Of a stretch of 33,616 nucleotides of DNA, positions 23,957-32,028 are shown one piece after another. Numbering within the stretch: the stretch's first letter is position 1; every line of letters begins with the position of its first letter. The stretch spans positions 1 to 33,616 of the forward strand of contig JAEYAR010000206.1 of the NCBI GenBank assembly GCA_023404715.1, given 5' to 3'. The notes under the pieces were generated by a model. It had not been told where the DNA came from. It searched no databases and was given only the letters and a program-made list of their open reading frames with translations. A program made the translations under genes and the position numbers. Source of the DNA: Bacillota bacterium (GTDB taxonomy: Bacteria; Bacillota; Clostridia; Christensenellales; Aristaeellaceae).

Positions 23957-25197
23957 GCGGCGTCAAAACACGCTTGTTCCGCTTTGATATTCGAGTCCGG
24001 CGTGCGTAAAGAGAGGGTCAGCCTCCCGTTATACGTGGATAGGCCGATCACCCGCCGTACGTTGGGTACATACGGCGGCAGGAAGAAAAGCGCTTCGTAG
24101 CGATAGCGCCAGTCCTCTTCACTTTCTATCTTGATTTGTCCTAAGTTGCTGATGCTCGTGCCCTGCGGTTCGGGCACATAACCGCACATCTTGCAAACAC
24201 TTTTGGATAGTTTATTTGCATATCCTCCGAATCGTGTAAAGTAGATCGAATCGATCATGGTCGGAGAGAGGGCGTTCATAAACTCGTAGAGGAAGAATCT
24301 ATCCCTGGGCTTCGCAAGCTTGCGATAGATCAAGTCGTGTATGTCACGTGCATTTTGCAGGAAGGGCAGTTGGGCGTCGTAAGCGGCTTGTATGCTGATG
24401 CCGGTCGCATAATTGCCCATGCCGGCGAAGTCCGGCGGACGAATATCGACGGCGATGCCGATACTCGGACTATCTTTCATCGAGGCGGCGAAGGCCGTCG
24501 TAAGCAGGCTGCCCAGCGTCAAGCCGTTATCGCTCGCCGTGCGCTGGAGTGCAGAAAGCTGATCGCCCTCGATTTCACGTAGTAAAAGACCGGATTCATA
24601 TTCGTCGGCATAAGCGCGCCGCATCGCATCATATTCTGCGGTTGAGAAGACCTTGCCGCACCGGCGCCAGCGCGCATTTACGCTTTTCATCATCCAATGC
24701 ATGATCGGATTGAGTCCCGGGTGTGGCGGCAGGTCATCACGGCTTAACAACTGCATCGGCCTTAGAGCGAGGGGCCCGCCGTTTAGCGATCGAAGGATAT
24801 CCGCCATCAGAATTATCAGCGAATGTCCGTCGCCTGCCAGGTGATGCATCATTGCGAGCAGCTCGGTCTTGCCCGTACGGCTGGCATAAAGAAAGCGGAC
24901 CATCTCGCCCTTTTCGATCTGAAAAGGGCGCTTTTCTTCGCGTTTGATGGCATCTGTCAGGCCTATATCGTAGGGCTTCACGTCGATTTGCGGCGCTGAA
25001 TCTTGCAGGACAAATGAGGCCGTTCCGTCCGAGCGCAGTTCAACCCGGCTACAGAGGATTGGGTGGCTGCAGGCGGCCGCATGAACAGCCGCCTGAAGAG
25101 CAGATTCCTGTACCTCGCCGTCGATGGTCGCGATCGCCCATACGTGGACGCTGGGAGAAAACAGGTGAATTCTCTCCTTTTGAATTGTAAATTCCAT
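23929..25197 (-). CDS. Standalone condensation-domain/alcohol acetyltransferase-like protein
   Basis: CoA- or carrier-dependent acyltransferase superfamily, 422 aa, single domain. The catalytic motif MMHHLAGDGHS (HHxxxDG) is at 118-124. The second half-domain contains LGSLLTTAFAASM and VDIRPP, as in condensation and PapA-type enzymes; the structural DFGWG motif near the C-terminus is not present, and ISNLGQIKI stands in its place. No adenylation or carrier domain is near, so peptide synthesis is unlikely; acylation of an alcohol, lipid or sugar is more plausible. It begins 12 nt after the TetR gene behind AAGGGGG and is almost surely co-transcribed with and controlled by it. Confidence 0.82.
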   Translation of the reverse strand: MEFTIQKERIHLFSPSVHVWAIATIDGEVQESALQAAVHAAACSHPILCSRVELRSDGTASFVLQDSAPQIDVKPYDIGLTDAIKREEKRPFQIEKGEMVRFLYASRTGKTELLAMMHHLAGDGHSLIILMADILRSLNGGPLALRPMQLLSRDDLPPHPGLNPIMHWMMKSVNARWRRCGKVFSTAEYDAMRRAYADEYESGLLLREIEGDQLSALQRTASDNGLTLGSLLTTAFAASMKDSPSIGIAVDIRPPDFAGMGNYATGISIQAAYDAQLPFLQNARDIHDLIYRKLAKPRDRFFLYEFMNALSPTMIDSIYFTRFGGYANKLSKSVCKMCGYVPEPQGTSISNLGQIKIESEEDWRYRYEALFFLPPYVPNVRRVIGLSTYNGRLTLSLRTPDSNIKAEQACFDAAYRALAALW

Positions 25198-25209
25198 ATT
25201 AATCCCCCT

Positions 25210-25710
25210 TTACTTAATCTGTACGAAGGCAGCATAGGCTTCGAGCGTAAGCGCTTTGATGTTTTCCCAGGACGCATCAAGCGCCTGAAAGGCCGACATC
25301 ATCACGATGCCGTTTGCGAAGACGATCATCTTCATGTCGATCTGTAGGTCGGCTAGGTATCCGGATCCACGGGGTATGTCGGAGAGCCCCGTTCCACTCG
25401 TGGCGATCAGCTGAAACAGGCGCTTTTCCTGCAATGCGAAGTGGATATACCCAAGTAAGGCAGCCAGATCTCGCGGAAGCGCGGCATCCATGTGATCGCG
25501 AATATGCTTGAACATGGCGGATATGGCAAGGGCGGTAACCCGCGCCTTTAGCCCTTGCATGTCCGAGAAGGCCTGATAGATCGGCTGGGTGGAGCAGCCC
25601 AGCGACTTGGCGAGCGAGCGTGCAGTGAAGGATTCAAAACCGTATTGCCTTGTCAGTTCGTAAGCCTTATCTAAAATCATGCTTTCAGCAATTTGTTTTT
25701 TTGGCGGCAT
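25210..25710 (-). CDS. TetR family transcriptional regulator
   Basis: 166 aa, slightly short for TetR. The N-terminal helix-turn-helix runs AYELTRQYGFESFTARSLAKSLGCSTQPIYQAFSDMQGL, very typical. The ligand domain (from about 55) includes GYIHFALQEKRLFQLI; no known ligand pattern is recognised. Two abutting operator-like palindromes overlap its -10 region, so autorepression is likely. It is the first gene of a two-gene transcript with the condensation-type enzyme. Ribosome binding site AAAGGAAG. Confidence 0.92.
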   Translation of the reverse strand: MPPKKQIAESMILDKAYELTRQYGFESFTARSLAKSLGCSTQPIYQAFSDMQGLKARVTALAISAMFKHIRDHMDAALPRDLAALLGYIHFALQEKRLFQLIATSGTGLSDIPRGSGYLADLQIDMKMIVFANGIVMMSAFQALDASWENIKALTLEAYAAFVQIK

Positions 25711-25730
25711 ACGTTCACTTCCTTTGAAAT

Positions 25731-25756
25731 ATAACGTTGTTATATAACGATGTTAT
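25731..25756. promoter_or_regulatory. Twin operator for the TetR regulator
   Basis: Two 13-bp imperfect palindromes, ATAACGTTGTTAT (25731-25743) and ATAACGATGTTAT (25744-25756), directly abut, differing at one base. One overlaps the last two bases of the -10 box; the other covers the transcript start region. Confidence 0.8.
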
Positions 25757-25783
25757 TGTACACTTTAAAAGACGTTCTGTCAA
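25755..25783 (-). promoter_or_regulatory. Sigma-A promoter of the TetR/condensation operon
   Basis: On the minus strand TTGACA (25778-25783), 17-bp spacer, TACAAT (25755-25760). Confidence 0.9.
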
Positions 25784-25786
25784 TAG

Positions 25787-25834
25787 AAAAGGGCGCCGCA
25801 TTTCGCCAAATAACGGCGCGACGCGGTGCCCTTT
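25787..25834 (-). terminator. Terminator of pepC
   Basis: On the minus strand AAAGGGCACCGC (25823-25834) pairs with GCGGCGCCCTTTT (25787-25799), one wobble, with a loop of 23 nt that itself has GCGCCG/CGGC pairing. It separates pepC from the TetR promoter, whose -35 lies four bases beyond. Confidence 0.75.
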
Positions 25835-25862
25835 CCCATTAGGGAGCGATTGTAAGGCCTGA

Positions 25863-27197
25863 TCAGTCGGCGAGGGTGCCCATGGGATCCCAGGGGTCGA
25901 GCACGATGGGCGGCTGCTTTGCGAGCGGCGCGAGGTCGCCCAGATATGCTTCCTCCACAGCGGCCTGATAGACGTATTGATCGAACCAGCTGTCGGAGCA
26001 GACGTAATAGCCCTTCGCGCCGTTCTTATCGCCCCAGCTGTTTTCGATCTTCCAGCGTGTGGGCTTGCCGTCCTCGAGGTTGACGCCGGTGAGGACCATA
26101 GCGTGGTTCATGGCGGAGAAGCCGTAGTCGAGGCTGTCCGCCTTGGTCAGGGAGAGGTCCAGACCGGTCAGCAATTCATGATCGAAGGATTGATCGTCCC
26201 AGATGCCGCTCTCGCGCTCGCCGAATTTGCCCACGTCGCTGCCGAACCAGACCATTTTGCCATCCTGCATCTGCCGGATGATGGCGTTCTTAAACTCATC
26301 CATAGCGAGGTTGAGGTGGCGAACCTCCTTGCCGCCCACGACGTTGCCGAGCAGGCGGATGGTATACGTCCTGTGATAGGGCTTATCGGCGGTGGGGGCG
26401 TTGATAATGCTAACCGTTTTATCGAGTAAATCGCCTACGTAGACCTCGGAGAAGCGCTTAGGCGTATAGCCCTTCTCGACGTGATAGACCTTGTCCTTGT
26501 CTACGTATTCAAAGTCGAACGCCTTGGGCGGTTCGCCGTAGCAACTGCACAGGAAGCCGTAAATGCGCCCGAGCATCTCTTCCTTGATCGCCTGCAGGGC
26601 GCTCTCGCCGGCGCCGTCCGCGACCATGCGGCGCAGCTTTGCCGCGCAGGCCTTTAAATTACGGTTCAGCACGTGGTTCATGCCGTTCGTATGGCTGGAT
26701 TGATAGGTCTCGTCGTAGACGTCCTTGGGCACGACGCCGTATTTTTGAACGATGCTGACGAACATATCCCATTGCCCGCCGTCGTGCACGCCGGTATTGA
26801 GAATGTGCGCGACCACACGGTCGTCGGCGGGCAGGCCTGCGGTCTCGATAATGCTCTCGAGAAAGTAGTTGGCCCGTTCGAACTTATCCCAAAAGGCCAG
26901 ATAGCTCTGTGAAAGCTCAAAGGATTCCAGGTTCTTTTCCTTGGCGATCCGCTCGCGCAGGACGTTGGCCGCGGCAAAGAGCCAGCAGCGGCCGCTGGCC
27001 TGCTGATTGGTAACCTCCATCGAGGGGATTTCTACCGAGAACTTTTGCCGCATGACGTAAGCTCCCTTGGAAACAAAGGCTACGCTGTTTAAATCGGTCT
27101 TGGATAAGGCGAGGGTCGCCAGCCGGCGCTGGGGGCAGGCCTGATAGCTGTTGGACCAGTTGCTCAGGTTGTCCTGTGTGATAGGCGTCTGATTCAT
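25863..27197 (-). CDS. pepC: Aminopeptidase C (bleomycin hydrolase family, C1B)
   Basis: Cytoplasmic cysteine aminopeptidase that trims peptides from the N-terminus; 444 aa, the normal family length. Catalytic Cys in QQASGRCWLFAAANVLR, His in NHAMVLTGVN, Asn in KIENSWGDKNGAKGYY. The family's C-terminal tail, which enters the active site and sets aminopeptidase behaviour, is present (DPWDPMGTLAD). I start at 27197 (MNQTPI), 9 nt after AAAGGA; the ATG at 27206 is too close to that site, and the longer frame crosses the promoter. Monocistronic, with promoter and terminator. Confidence 0.95.
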   Translation of the reverse strand: MNQTPITQDNLSNWSNSYQACPQRRLATLALSKTDLNSVAFVSKGAYVMRQKFSVEIPSMEVTNQQASGRCWLFAAANVLRERIAKEKNLESFELSQSYLAFWDKFERANYFLESIIETAGLPADDRVVAHILNTGVHDGGQWDMFVSIVQKYGVVPKDVYDETYQSSHTNGMNHVLNRNLKACAAKLRRMVADGAGESALQAIKEEMLGRIYGFLCSCYGEPPKAFDFEYVDKDKVYHVEKGYTPKRFSEVYVGDLLDKTVSIINAPTADKPYHRTYTIRLLGNVVGGKEVRHLNLAMDEFKNAIIRQMQDGKMVWFGSDVGKFGERESGIWDDQSFDHELLTGLDLSLTKADSLDYGFSAMNHAMVLTGVNLEDGKPTRWKIENSWGDKNGAKGYYVCSDSWFDQYVYQAAVEEAYLGDLAPLAKQPPIVLDPWDPMGTLAD

Positions 27198-27261
27198 GCT
27201 ACGCATTCCTTTCTGACGTAAAATACGATGCCGAAACAATGAAATGGATATTTTCCCGTTC

Positions 27262-27290
27262 AGTTTAGTCCTTATCCGCCCAAATGTCAA
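27262..27290 (-). promoter_or_regulatory. Sigma-A promoter of pepC
   Basis: On the minus strand TTGACA (27285-27290), 17-bp spacer, TAAACT (27262-27267), about 65 nt from the ATG. Confidence 0.8.
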
Positions 27291-27374
27291 CCTGGCTTTT
27301 GACGCTGTTCGCAAGGGAGCTGAATCAGTAAACTGAAAAAACAGATGGGGAGGACCGGGAGGTGAAAAATTTTG

Positions 27375-27403
27375 TTTACAGATGTGATATTCTTTTATAC
27401 AAT
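27375..27403 (+). promoter_or_regulatory. Sigma-A promoter of the YdeI-like gene
   Basis: TTTACA (27375-27380), 17-bp spacer, TACAAT (27398-27403), 43 nt before the ATG. Confidence 0.85.
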
Positions 27404-27446
27404 AAACAAAATAGATTCACGAATGGCACAGGAGGGAGAAACCGGA

Positions 27447-28043
27447 ATGGATGAGCAGCTTTTGTTTTCCGATCGGGCGTCGTTTCGCCTTTGGCTTGAA
27501 AACCACGTAGAGAACCCTGGCGTATGGCTCGTGTTCGGCAAGAAAAATGGCCCCAAGACGCTTACCGCCGCACAAGCGCTTGAGGAGGCGCTGTGCTTTG
27601 GGTGGATCGACGGGCAGATGGAGAGCATGGGAGAGGATCGATACAAAAAATACTTCGCCCCGCGCAGGCCGCAGAGCAAGTGGTCGGAAAAGAACCGCAA
27701 ATTGGCCGAAAAGCTGGAAACGCAAGGGCTGATGACGCAGCATGGCCGCAAAAAGATCGACGAAGCAAAAGCGCGCGGCTCGTATGAGGGCGAACCACGC
27801 GCTGCGATATCCGATGAACAGGTGGAGGCATTGCGGGCAGCCCTACGACCCTATGAAACGGCGCTTGCGAACTTTGATAGGATGACGCCTTCCGTACGCC
27901 GGGCCTATACCGGCGGCTATTTTTCCGCTAAGACCGATCAGGGCCGCGAAAAACAGCTCGCGCGGCTCGTCGAGCGGCTCAATCTCAACCTGAATCCCAT
28001 GGAATCCCTGGCGAAAAAGATGGCAGAGCTGGCGGAAAAATAG
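27447..28043 (+). CDS. YdeI/OmpD-associated family protein
   Basis: 198 aa cytoplasmic protein. The N-terminal domain has the YdeI pattern: FRLWLENHVENPGVWLVFGKKN, then LTAAQALEEALCFGWIDGQ and RYKKYFAPRRPQSKWSEKN. The C-terminal part (from about 125) is the helical YdeI/OmpD-associated segment with GGYFSAKTDQGREKQLARLVERL. Members were linked to bacteriocin resistance or protein folding stress, but no biochemical role is settled. The ATG at 27447 follows CAGGAGGGAG; the longer frame starts ahead of the promoter. Its end faces the YoaP-like gene across 88 nt, in which I see no clear terminator. Confidence 0.85.
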   Translation: MDEQLLFSDRASFRLWLENHVENPGVWLVFGKKNGPKTLTAAQALEEALCFGWIDGQMESMGEDRYKKYFAPRRPQSKWSEKNRKLAEKLETQGLMTQHGRKKIDEAKARGSYEGEPRAAISDEQVEALRAALRPYETALANFDRMTPSVRRAYTGGYFSAKTDQGREKQLARLVERLNLNLNPMESLAKKMAELAEK

Positions 28044-28131
28044 GGCGCCTGCGTTCGACGGCGCTGACTACCATCGCGAGAGCCAACGCCGTTTCCATAT
28101 TTAAAGCGCATCCATAAAGCGCAGACCGCTT

Positions 28132-28884
28132 TCATTTTCGCAGAATTCTCTCTACCGCGGCGACATCGAGCAACAGATTCACCGTTTCAAATTTCCCTTT
28201 ATAAAAGACCGCCCAGTTATTGAAGACGCAGGGCAGCTTCTTCGCCTTTTCCAGCGTGTCTTCTTGAATGAAGGATGCGGGGATGCCCTTCGTCTCGCAG
28301 TGCTGTTTGATCAACTCGACGTTCTGATATATGAAGGGGCATTGCATATCGTAATAAATCGTGAGCTCTTTGCGATCGATCTGGGGGACCTTCACATTCT
28401 CCGCGAATCTCGGCATCGTCCCGTCGAAGGAAAGCGCGAGCAAATCGTAGCCGTAATCGGTCGTGTCGACGACCTTAAATCCAAAGCGCGCCGCAAATGA
28501 TTGATCGGAGAGCCACGCTTTCTGTTTTTTCGCGCCGAGCATACAGAGGCCGGATTTACCTTTTTCTTTAGCGTCAGCGATGCAGTATTCCATAAGGCAT
28601 TTTCCATACCCCTTGCCTTTGAAGCTTCCGTCGACCCATAAGCAGTACAGGTAATAATAGTTGTCCCCGAGAATGGGCGTCCAAGCCGTCTCAAGCGGAG
28701 CGTACTCGATAAAAACCGTGGCCTTAACATTTAATTTCCTGAAGACATGGCCTTCCTTGAGCCGGTCAGACAGCCATTGCCGCTTCGCATCGATGCCCGC
28801 ATGGGGCTTTTTGCTGCGGATGATGCAGCATAAATGCTCGCTCCAAAGGGTCTCTGCCGTTAAGTTGACAAAATCGATGTCCAT
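28132..28884 (-). CDS. GNAT acetyltransferase with C-terminal thioredoxin-like YoaP domain
   Basis: 250 aa. Residues 1-155 are a GNAT fold; the acetyl-CoA loop is FKGKGYGKCL (88-97), after LYCLWVDG. Residues 170-250 form a thioredoxin-like YoaP domain: KELTIYYDMQCPFIY with Cys182-Pro, strand-helix order, and FNNWAVFYKG where thioredoxins carry the cis-Pro strand. Only one cysteine is in the CPFI site, so simple disulfide exchange is doubtful. Start at 28884, with AAAGGCGG before it; an in-frame ATG six codons upstream is less well placed. The same fusion occurs in B. subtilis YoaP and its substrate is unknown. Confidence 0.85.
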   Translation of the reverse strand: MDIDFVNLTAETLWSEHLCCIIRSKKPHAGIDAKRQWLSDRLKEGHVFRKLNVKATVFIEYAPLETAWTPILGDNYYYLYCLWVDGSFKGKGYGKCLMEYCIADAKEKGKSGLCMLGAKKQKAWLSDQSFAARFGFKVVDTTDYGYDLLALSFDGTMPRFAENVKVPQIDRKELTIYYDMQCPFIYQNVELIKQHCETKGIPASFIQEDTLEKAKKLPCVFNNWAVFYKGKFETVNLLLDVAAVERILRK

Positions 28885-29013
28885 GTGCGTCCGCCTTTCC
28901 ATTTGGGCGTATCATTCGACCTGATGTTCTGTACCAGTATAGCATCGCATTGCCTCTGTGCATAGCCCGTCGCAGGATGATTCGTCTAGCGGCCGGCAGC
29001 CTCCGGTACGCAA

Positions 29014-29052
29014 CATGAACCCCTTGTGCGTTTGCACGCAGAGGGGTTCATG
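29014..29052. repeat. Stem-loop downstream of the M56 protease gene
   Basis: CATGAACCCC (29014-29023) pairs with GGGGTTCATG (29043-29052), with GTGC/GCAC pairing in the loop. There is no T-tract on either side, so it may be a factor-assisted terminator or mRNA 3'-end protection; it lies 57 nt past the stop on the minus strand. Confidence 0.55.
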
Positions 29053-29108
29053 CTGTCGCTATGCTTCATCAACCTGTGATCGCGTAAAAGAGGCCTTGTA
29101 TCGCGCGA

Positions 29109-31469
29109 TTACGGCTCTGTTGCTTCCGTAACAGTGCTCATGGGATAAAAACCCGTGAGGATATAGAAAGAGGTCTTATGGTCCTGGTGTGCGCGCTCGT
29201 TGTACGCCTTGATCTCCTCTTCGCTAAGGCGATCCATGACGAGGGTAAATGCGCCTACGTCGTCCTGCTCGTAGGCGGCCGCGGCGATTTTTTGCGCCTG
29301 CTCGGGCGTCAGTTGGTCGGCGAGCATGGCGATAAGCCCGGTATCGAGATCTTCCATATGATCCATTAACGCGTCGATGGATTCGGCGCTTGGCGTTTCG
29401 TCGATCCCCGCGAGGAACTCGAGCTCGGCATCGCGGGTCGCCTGATTCAAAATGCTCTTCCGGGCTTGCGCGCTGGCATAGTCCAATAGGATATAGAAGG
29501 AAGCGATATCGCGGTTGTCGTACGCCGTTTGCAGCAATGCATCCGCGGTATCCACCGGGGTATCGGCATCCAGCAGGAAGACCAAATAAGCGACGTTTTC
29601 GTCCTCCAACGTGTCGCGCAGCAGCTCCGCACGCAGTTCAACGGAGGTCAAGCCGCTGTTGAGCACGGCGACAAAATACCCCAGCTTGTTATCCCGATAG
29701 AAGAGATGGAGCAGCTCGTCCGGCGACTGCGTATACGGTCCCTTTACGTTCACGAGCCTTAGAAATCCGTTGTTTTGAACACGTGTCCCGGCATGGTGGG
29801 CGACAAAGGAATCCGCCGCGCCCTGCAATATATTGAGGAACTGCGCATTCTGTGCCTGCGCGGCCCAAGGCTCCGGCAGCAGGACGGCGGGATCGTGCAG
29901 CACTGTGACGTCCTGATCGCCAAGTTTCGCGGTCGAGTCGTATTTCAAATGCAGAATAAAGCCGTCGGCATAATATCCTTCGTGAATCACGGTGCGGCCA
30001 TTGGAACGGTAACTACTAAACATGTTGTCGTCGCTGTCCGAATCGGCGTCCCAATTCCGTGGGTCGTTCCAGCCCCAATCGTCTGCATCATCCTGGAAAG
30101 CATCCCAATCCCAGTTGTCCGTCCAATCCTGCGCCCAATCGCTGACGTGGTCGCCCAGGGAGGCGCCCAGAGCGTTTACATCGCTGAGCAGGTTGTCCAG
30201 CCTTTCACCTGGGGTCGGCTGTCGCGTCGCTTCCGGGGCCGGAGTGACGGGGGGATTGGGGGCGGCTGTGGAATCTTTTTCTGCCGCCGGGACGGGGGTT
30301 GCGTCGGCGACAGGTAGAATCGCCGACGGACCGTCGCCGCCCTCATCGGCCGCGACCGGTATGCCGGTGTAGGCGCCCGCGTGCGTCGCGGAAAAGATTA
30401 ACAGGAGCGAAAGCGTTAGGGAGCACAGCGCAGTCCACTTCGTGCGTCTATGCGGGTTTGCGATGGATTGTAATCTGGTTTTCATGATCTTTCCTTCCTC
30501 ACTCATCGTGACCGAGGCCACGGTGTCACCGTAGTTGCCGCTGATTTGAATCACGGCCAGCAGCGTGTCGCCGTATTGCCTGTGGCGCTCCTGATCGAGA
30601 CGGGCGAGCACCCGCTCGTCGCAGGACAGTTCACAGGCGATGTTTACATCTCTTTTGATCCAATAGACGAGCGGGTTAAACCAGTGCAGGCAGGAGATGA
30701 CCTGCACGCACCATTTAAAGAGAATATCCTTGCGCTTGTAATGAATGAGCTCATGCGCAAATATCAAGCGCAATCGCTCCTTATCCAGATGACAGGTGGG
30801 CAGCACGATAGCGGGCCTCAGGATGCCGATCAGCATCGGCGAGGTCGCCAGCGGATTGAGGTAGAGGGGCAGGGGCTTTCGCAGGCCGTATAAGCCGCTC
30901 ACATCGTCCAGCACATCCAATACATCGGGGTCGTCTACCGGCTGCCAGCCCGCACGGATGAAGCGCGCGAACCCGCGATAACGGGTGACGATGTGTACCA
31001 GGAGCATCAGGGCTACGCCGAGCCAGGCGACCCATGCGTATTGCCACAGGTCGGCCAGAACGGTAGAGACCGGGCGCGTTTGGGACGAGGGGACGGTTTT
31101 CGTGCGCACGACAGGCGCATCCGCGGGGGAGGACGGCTTTTCCACGGCCATTAAGCCGGGATTGTCGTTCTCGCTTTGCGCCGCGGGGGCGTATGCGCGC
31201 GGAACCGTGGTGTCCACAGGGCTTGGCATTGTGCGCATCGTGCGCATCTGCGGCGGCAAGGCGGCGGAGCGCCTCGCTAAAATATCCATGAGGTTTGCCT
31301 CCTGTGGGGCAAAGGGCAACGCCAGGCGCATAAGAACAATCAGCCAGATGTAATAGCGCCAGGTTTGGGAAAGCCTTTTCCCAAACAGGCTGCGAAGCGC
31401 CAGGACGAATAACGCGATCAAAGCGCCGGATAACGAGAGGGATAGCACCCGTGCGAAGACGTCAGCCAT
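29109..31469 (-). CDS. M56 family membrane protease (BlaR1/MecR1-like) with a non-penicillin-binding sensor region
   Basis: Membrane zinc protease of the BlaR1 type, 786 aa. Membrane helices lie at about 7-28, 37-55 and 142-162; the zinc site HELIH (239-243) is followed by Glu280 in CELSCDERVL; another helix is at about 345-365. The remaining 420 residues are outside. BlaR1 would have a penicillin-binding SxxK domain of about 250 residues here. Instead come a Pro/Thr linker, a Trp/Asp-rich stretch (444-482), a mixed alpha/beta domain (485-610), and helical repeats (613-775). No SxxK-SxN-KTG pattern was found. It overlaps the BlaI-type gene by 8 bp. It probably cleaves the repressor after sensing an envelope signal, not necessarily a beta-lactam. 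Confidence 0.85.
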   Translation of the reverse strand: MADVFARVLSLSLSGALIALFVLALRSLFGKRLSQTWRYYIWLIVLMRLALPFAPQEANLMDILARRSAALPPQMRTMRTMPSPVDTTVPRAYAPAAQSENDNPGLMAVEKPSSPADAPVVRTKTVPSSQTRPVSTVLADLWQYAWVAWLGVALMLLVHIVTRYRGFARFIRAGWQPVDDPDVLDVLDDVSGLYGLRKPLPLYLNPLATSPMLIGILRPAIVLPTCHLDKERLRLIFAHELIHYKRKDILFKWCVQVISCLHWFNPLVYWIKRDVNIACELSCDERVLARLDQERHRQYGDTLLAVIQISGNYGDTVASVTMSEEGKIMKTRLQSIANPHRRTKWTALCSLTLSLLLIFSATHAGAYTGIPVAADEGGDGPSAILPVADATPVPAAEKDSTAAPNPPVTPAPEATRQPTPGERLDNLLSDVNALGASLGDHVSDWAQDWTDNWDWDAFQDDADDWGWNDPRNWDADSDSDDNMFSSYRSNGRTVIHEGYYADGFILHLKYDSTAKLGDQDVTVLHDPAVLLPEPWAAQAQNAQFLNILQGAADSFVAHHAGTRVQNNGFLRLVNVKGPYTQSPDELLHLFYRDNKLGYFVAVLNSGLTSVELRAELLRDTLEDENVAYLVFLLDADTPVDTADALLQTAYDNRDIASFYILLDYASAQARKSILNQATRDAELEFLAGIDETPSAESIDALMDHMEDLDTGLIAMLADQLTPEQAQKIAAAAYEQDDVGAFTLVMDRLSEEEIKAYNERAHQDHKTSFYILTGFYPMSTVTEATEP

Positions 31470-31848
31470 CGCCCTTCGCCTCCTCCCAAAACGCCCGCAG
31501 ATCCTCCAGATCCTGCCTGGATAGGCGCTCGTTGCGCAGCAGCGAGGCGATCAATCCCTTGGCGTCGCCGCCGTATACGTCGCAGACGAATTCGCGGGTC
31601 AGCGACGCCATATAATCCTGCTCGCTGAGCAGCGCGGTATACTGGTTGAGCCGCCCCACCTTGTCGATGCGGATCATCCCTTTCTCGCTCAAGCGAGAGA
31701 GGAATGTCAACACCGTATTGGCCTTCCATTGGGTTCCCTGTGCGATGAGATCGTCCATCAGGGGCGAGAGCATGATCGCTCCCTGATGGGCCCATAGCAC
31801 GCGCATGATTTTAAGCTCCGATTCCGAGACGGATTGTGCACGATCCAT
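31462..31848 (-). CDS. BlaI/MecI/CopY family repressor
   Basis: Winged-helix repressor, 128 aa, the usual size. The DNA-binding domain is at 1-75 (VSESELKIMRVLWAHQG..., NTVLTFLSRLSEKGMIRIDKVGRLNQY), the dimerisation helices at about 78-122. It is followed with an 8-bp overlap by the M56 protease gene, the standard repressor-sensor arrangement; protease cleavage would release the repressor. Two matching palindromes lie over the promoter, so it controls its own operon. No beta-lactamase or penicillin-binding protein gene is near; other targets must be unlinked. Ribosome binding site AAAGGAG. Confidence 0.93.
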   Translation of the reverse strand: MDRAQSVSESELKIMRVLWAHQGAIMLSPLMDDLIAQGTQWKANTVLTFLSRLSEKGMIRIDKVGRLNQYTALLSEQDYMASLTREFVCDVYGGDAKGLIASLLRNERLSRQDLEDLRAFWEEAKGDG

Positions 31849-31864
31849 GACGGTCTCCTTTCAC

Positions 31865-31901
31865 CTACAGCCTGTAGTTGAGTATATTCTACATCATGTA
31901 G
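31865..31901. promoter_or_regulatory. Twin BlaI/MecI-type operators
   Basis: CTACAGCCTGTAG (31865-31877) and CTACATCATGTAG (31889-31901) share the CTACA-n3-TGTAG dyad, centres 24 bp apart. They match the TACA/TGTA core known for BlaI and MecI sites. One overlaps the -10, the other lies just past the transcript start. Confidence 0.88.
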
Positions 31902-31914
31902 GTGAAGCTGTCAA
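31886..31914 (-). promoter_or_regulatory. Sigma-A promoter of the BlaI/M56 operon
   Basis: On the minus strand TTGACA (31909-31914), 17-bp spacer, TAGAAT (31886-31891). Confidence 0.9.
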
Positions 31915-31940
31915 GCACTTTTTTATGAAAAAGACGAATA

Positions 31941-31973
31941 TAAAAAGAGATGGCGTTATGAGGACGCCATCTC
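31941..31973 (-). terminator. Terminator of the LysM protein gene
   Basis: On the minus strand GAGATGGCGT (31964-31973) pairs perfectly with ACGCCATCTC (31947-31956), 7-nt loop, followed by TTTTTA. Confidence 0.85.
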
Positions 31974-32028
31974 AGACCGATAAAAAATGTATTAGAGAAG
32001 TATAGATGAGATATCCAAGTTCATTCTG

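Noticed and set aside
28044..28131. Bidirectional terminator between the YdeI-like and YoaP-like genes
   Set aside because: Only short GCGC/AAAGCG pairings are visible; none forms a convincing stem with a T-tract.
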